Shown here: in pieces, positions 24,965 through 25,105 of the stretch
Numbering within the stretch: position 1 is the first letter of the stretch
Layout: every line of letters begins with the position of its first letter
Source of the DNA: Paracoccaceae bacterium
GTDB lineage: Bacteria > Pseudomonadota > Alphaproteobacteria > Rhodobacterales > Rhodobacteraceae
Length of the DNA: 25,105 bases
Direction: 5' to 3'
Assembly: GCA_020852535.1 (NCBI GenBank)
Contig: JADZAO010000061.1
Coordinates: 1-25,105 of the forward strand
The notes under the pieces: model-generated
The model's database searches: none
Seen by the model: the letters and a program-made list of their open reading frames with translations, nothing else
What the model was told of the DNA's origin: nothing
Position numbers and translations under genes: made by a program

Positions 24965-25105
24965 TCAAACGAAGAATTGCCCGCCATTGACTGAAATCGT
25001 CGATCCCGTAATGAAACCCGCATCATCAGATGCAAGAAACACCACCGTCCGCGCAATCTCCCAAGGCTCACCCAAACGACCCATCAAAATCTGCGAAATA
25101 ATCTG
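24965..25105 (-). CDS. phaB: C-terminal end of an SDR reductase, probably acetoacetyl-CoA reductase PhaB (partial)
   Basis: Only the last 46 codons and the stop are in the window; the N-terminal part lies beyond its right edge. The fragment contains MGRLGEPWEIARTVVFLAS, then DDAGFITGSTISVNGGQFFV. This is the conserved C-terminus of short-chain dehydrogenases of the FabG/PhaB type. The ending GGQFFV and the neighbouring terminator suggest acetoacetyl-CoA reductase of polyhydroxybutyrate synthesis. Other SDR oxidoreductases end similarly, so the specific product is tentative. The frame is intact to the edge. Confidence 0.7.
   Translation of the reverse strand, partial: QIISQILMGRLGEPWEIARTVVFLASDDAGFITGSTISVNGGQFFV

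Overview
The window looks like chromosomal DNA from an alphaproteobacterium of the order Rhodobacterales, most likely the Roseobacter group, with a GC content that looks moderate (low to mid 50s by eye, not computed). The evidence is the gene set: a domain-IV-only 4.5S RNA upstream of dnaX-ybaB-recR, a DUF1013/TrcR regulator, COQ9 divergent from rpsU, the 47-residue subunit IV of an aa3 oxidase, a membrane-anchored cytochrome c552/c_y divergent from pheA, and ETF-QO followed by a TPR protein and ispE. The + strand is conspicuously rich in C and poor in G between genes, so it is probably the lagging strand. No tRNA, rRNA, insertion sequence, prophage or CRISPR array was seen.

Layout. 142-5935 (-) is a complete four-gene peptide importer operon (yejA-yejB-yejE-yejF). 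6069-6593 (-) is cytochrome c552/c_y, divergent from prephenate dehydratase pheA (6716-7549, +). 7845-10984 (+) holds 4.5S RNA, dnaX, ybaB and recR. 11138-11878 (-) is trcR and 12281-12979 (-) is COQ9, divergent from rpsU (13086-13292, +). 13527-14006 (-) is an Lrp/AsnC regulator divergent from alanine dehydrogenase ald (14132-15250, +). 15616-15759 (-) is the tiny oxidase subunit IV, with a possible gene remnant beside it. 16143-17102 (+) is the threonylcarbamoyl-AMP synthase and 17357-17827 (-) greA. 18103-19752 (+) is ETF-QO, followed by a secreted TPR protein and ispE (19945-22480, +). 22561-23562 (-) is a polyprenyl diphosphate synthase. 23613-23831 (+) is a DUF2007 pseudogene overlapping a TrmN6-like methyltransferase (23828-24589, +). 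The window ends inside an SDR/PhaB-like reductase (-).

Most genes are housekeeping: replication and repair (dnaX, recR, ybaB), translation and transcription (rpsU, tsaC, greA, 4.5S RNA), respiration and quinone supply (cytochrome c, oxidase subunit IV, ETF-QO, COQ9, polyprenyl synthase, ispE) and amino-acid metabolism (pheA, ald with its regulator, peptide import). I see no dedicated new multi-gene system. The most unusual signals sit inside ordinary genes. Seven perfect copies of a 7-bp repeat lie in the signal-peptide region of yejA, where gain or loss of one unit runs both other frames into an early stop, as in a phase-variable switch. A run of nine C in dnaX lies where a slip to eight C would give a 430-residue gamma-like product. 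The DUF2007 gene is decayed, with two in-frame stops in an otherwise aligned frame.
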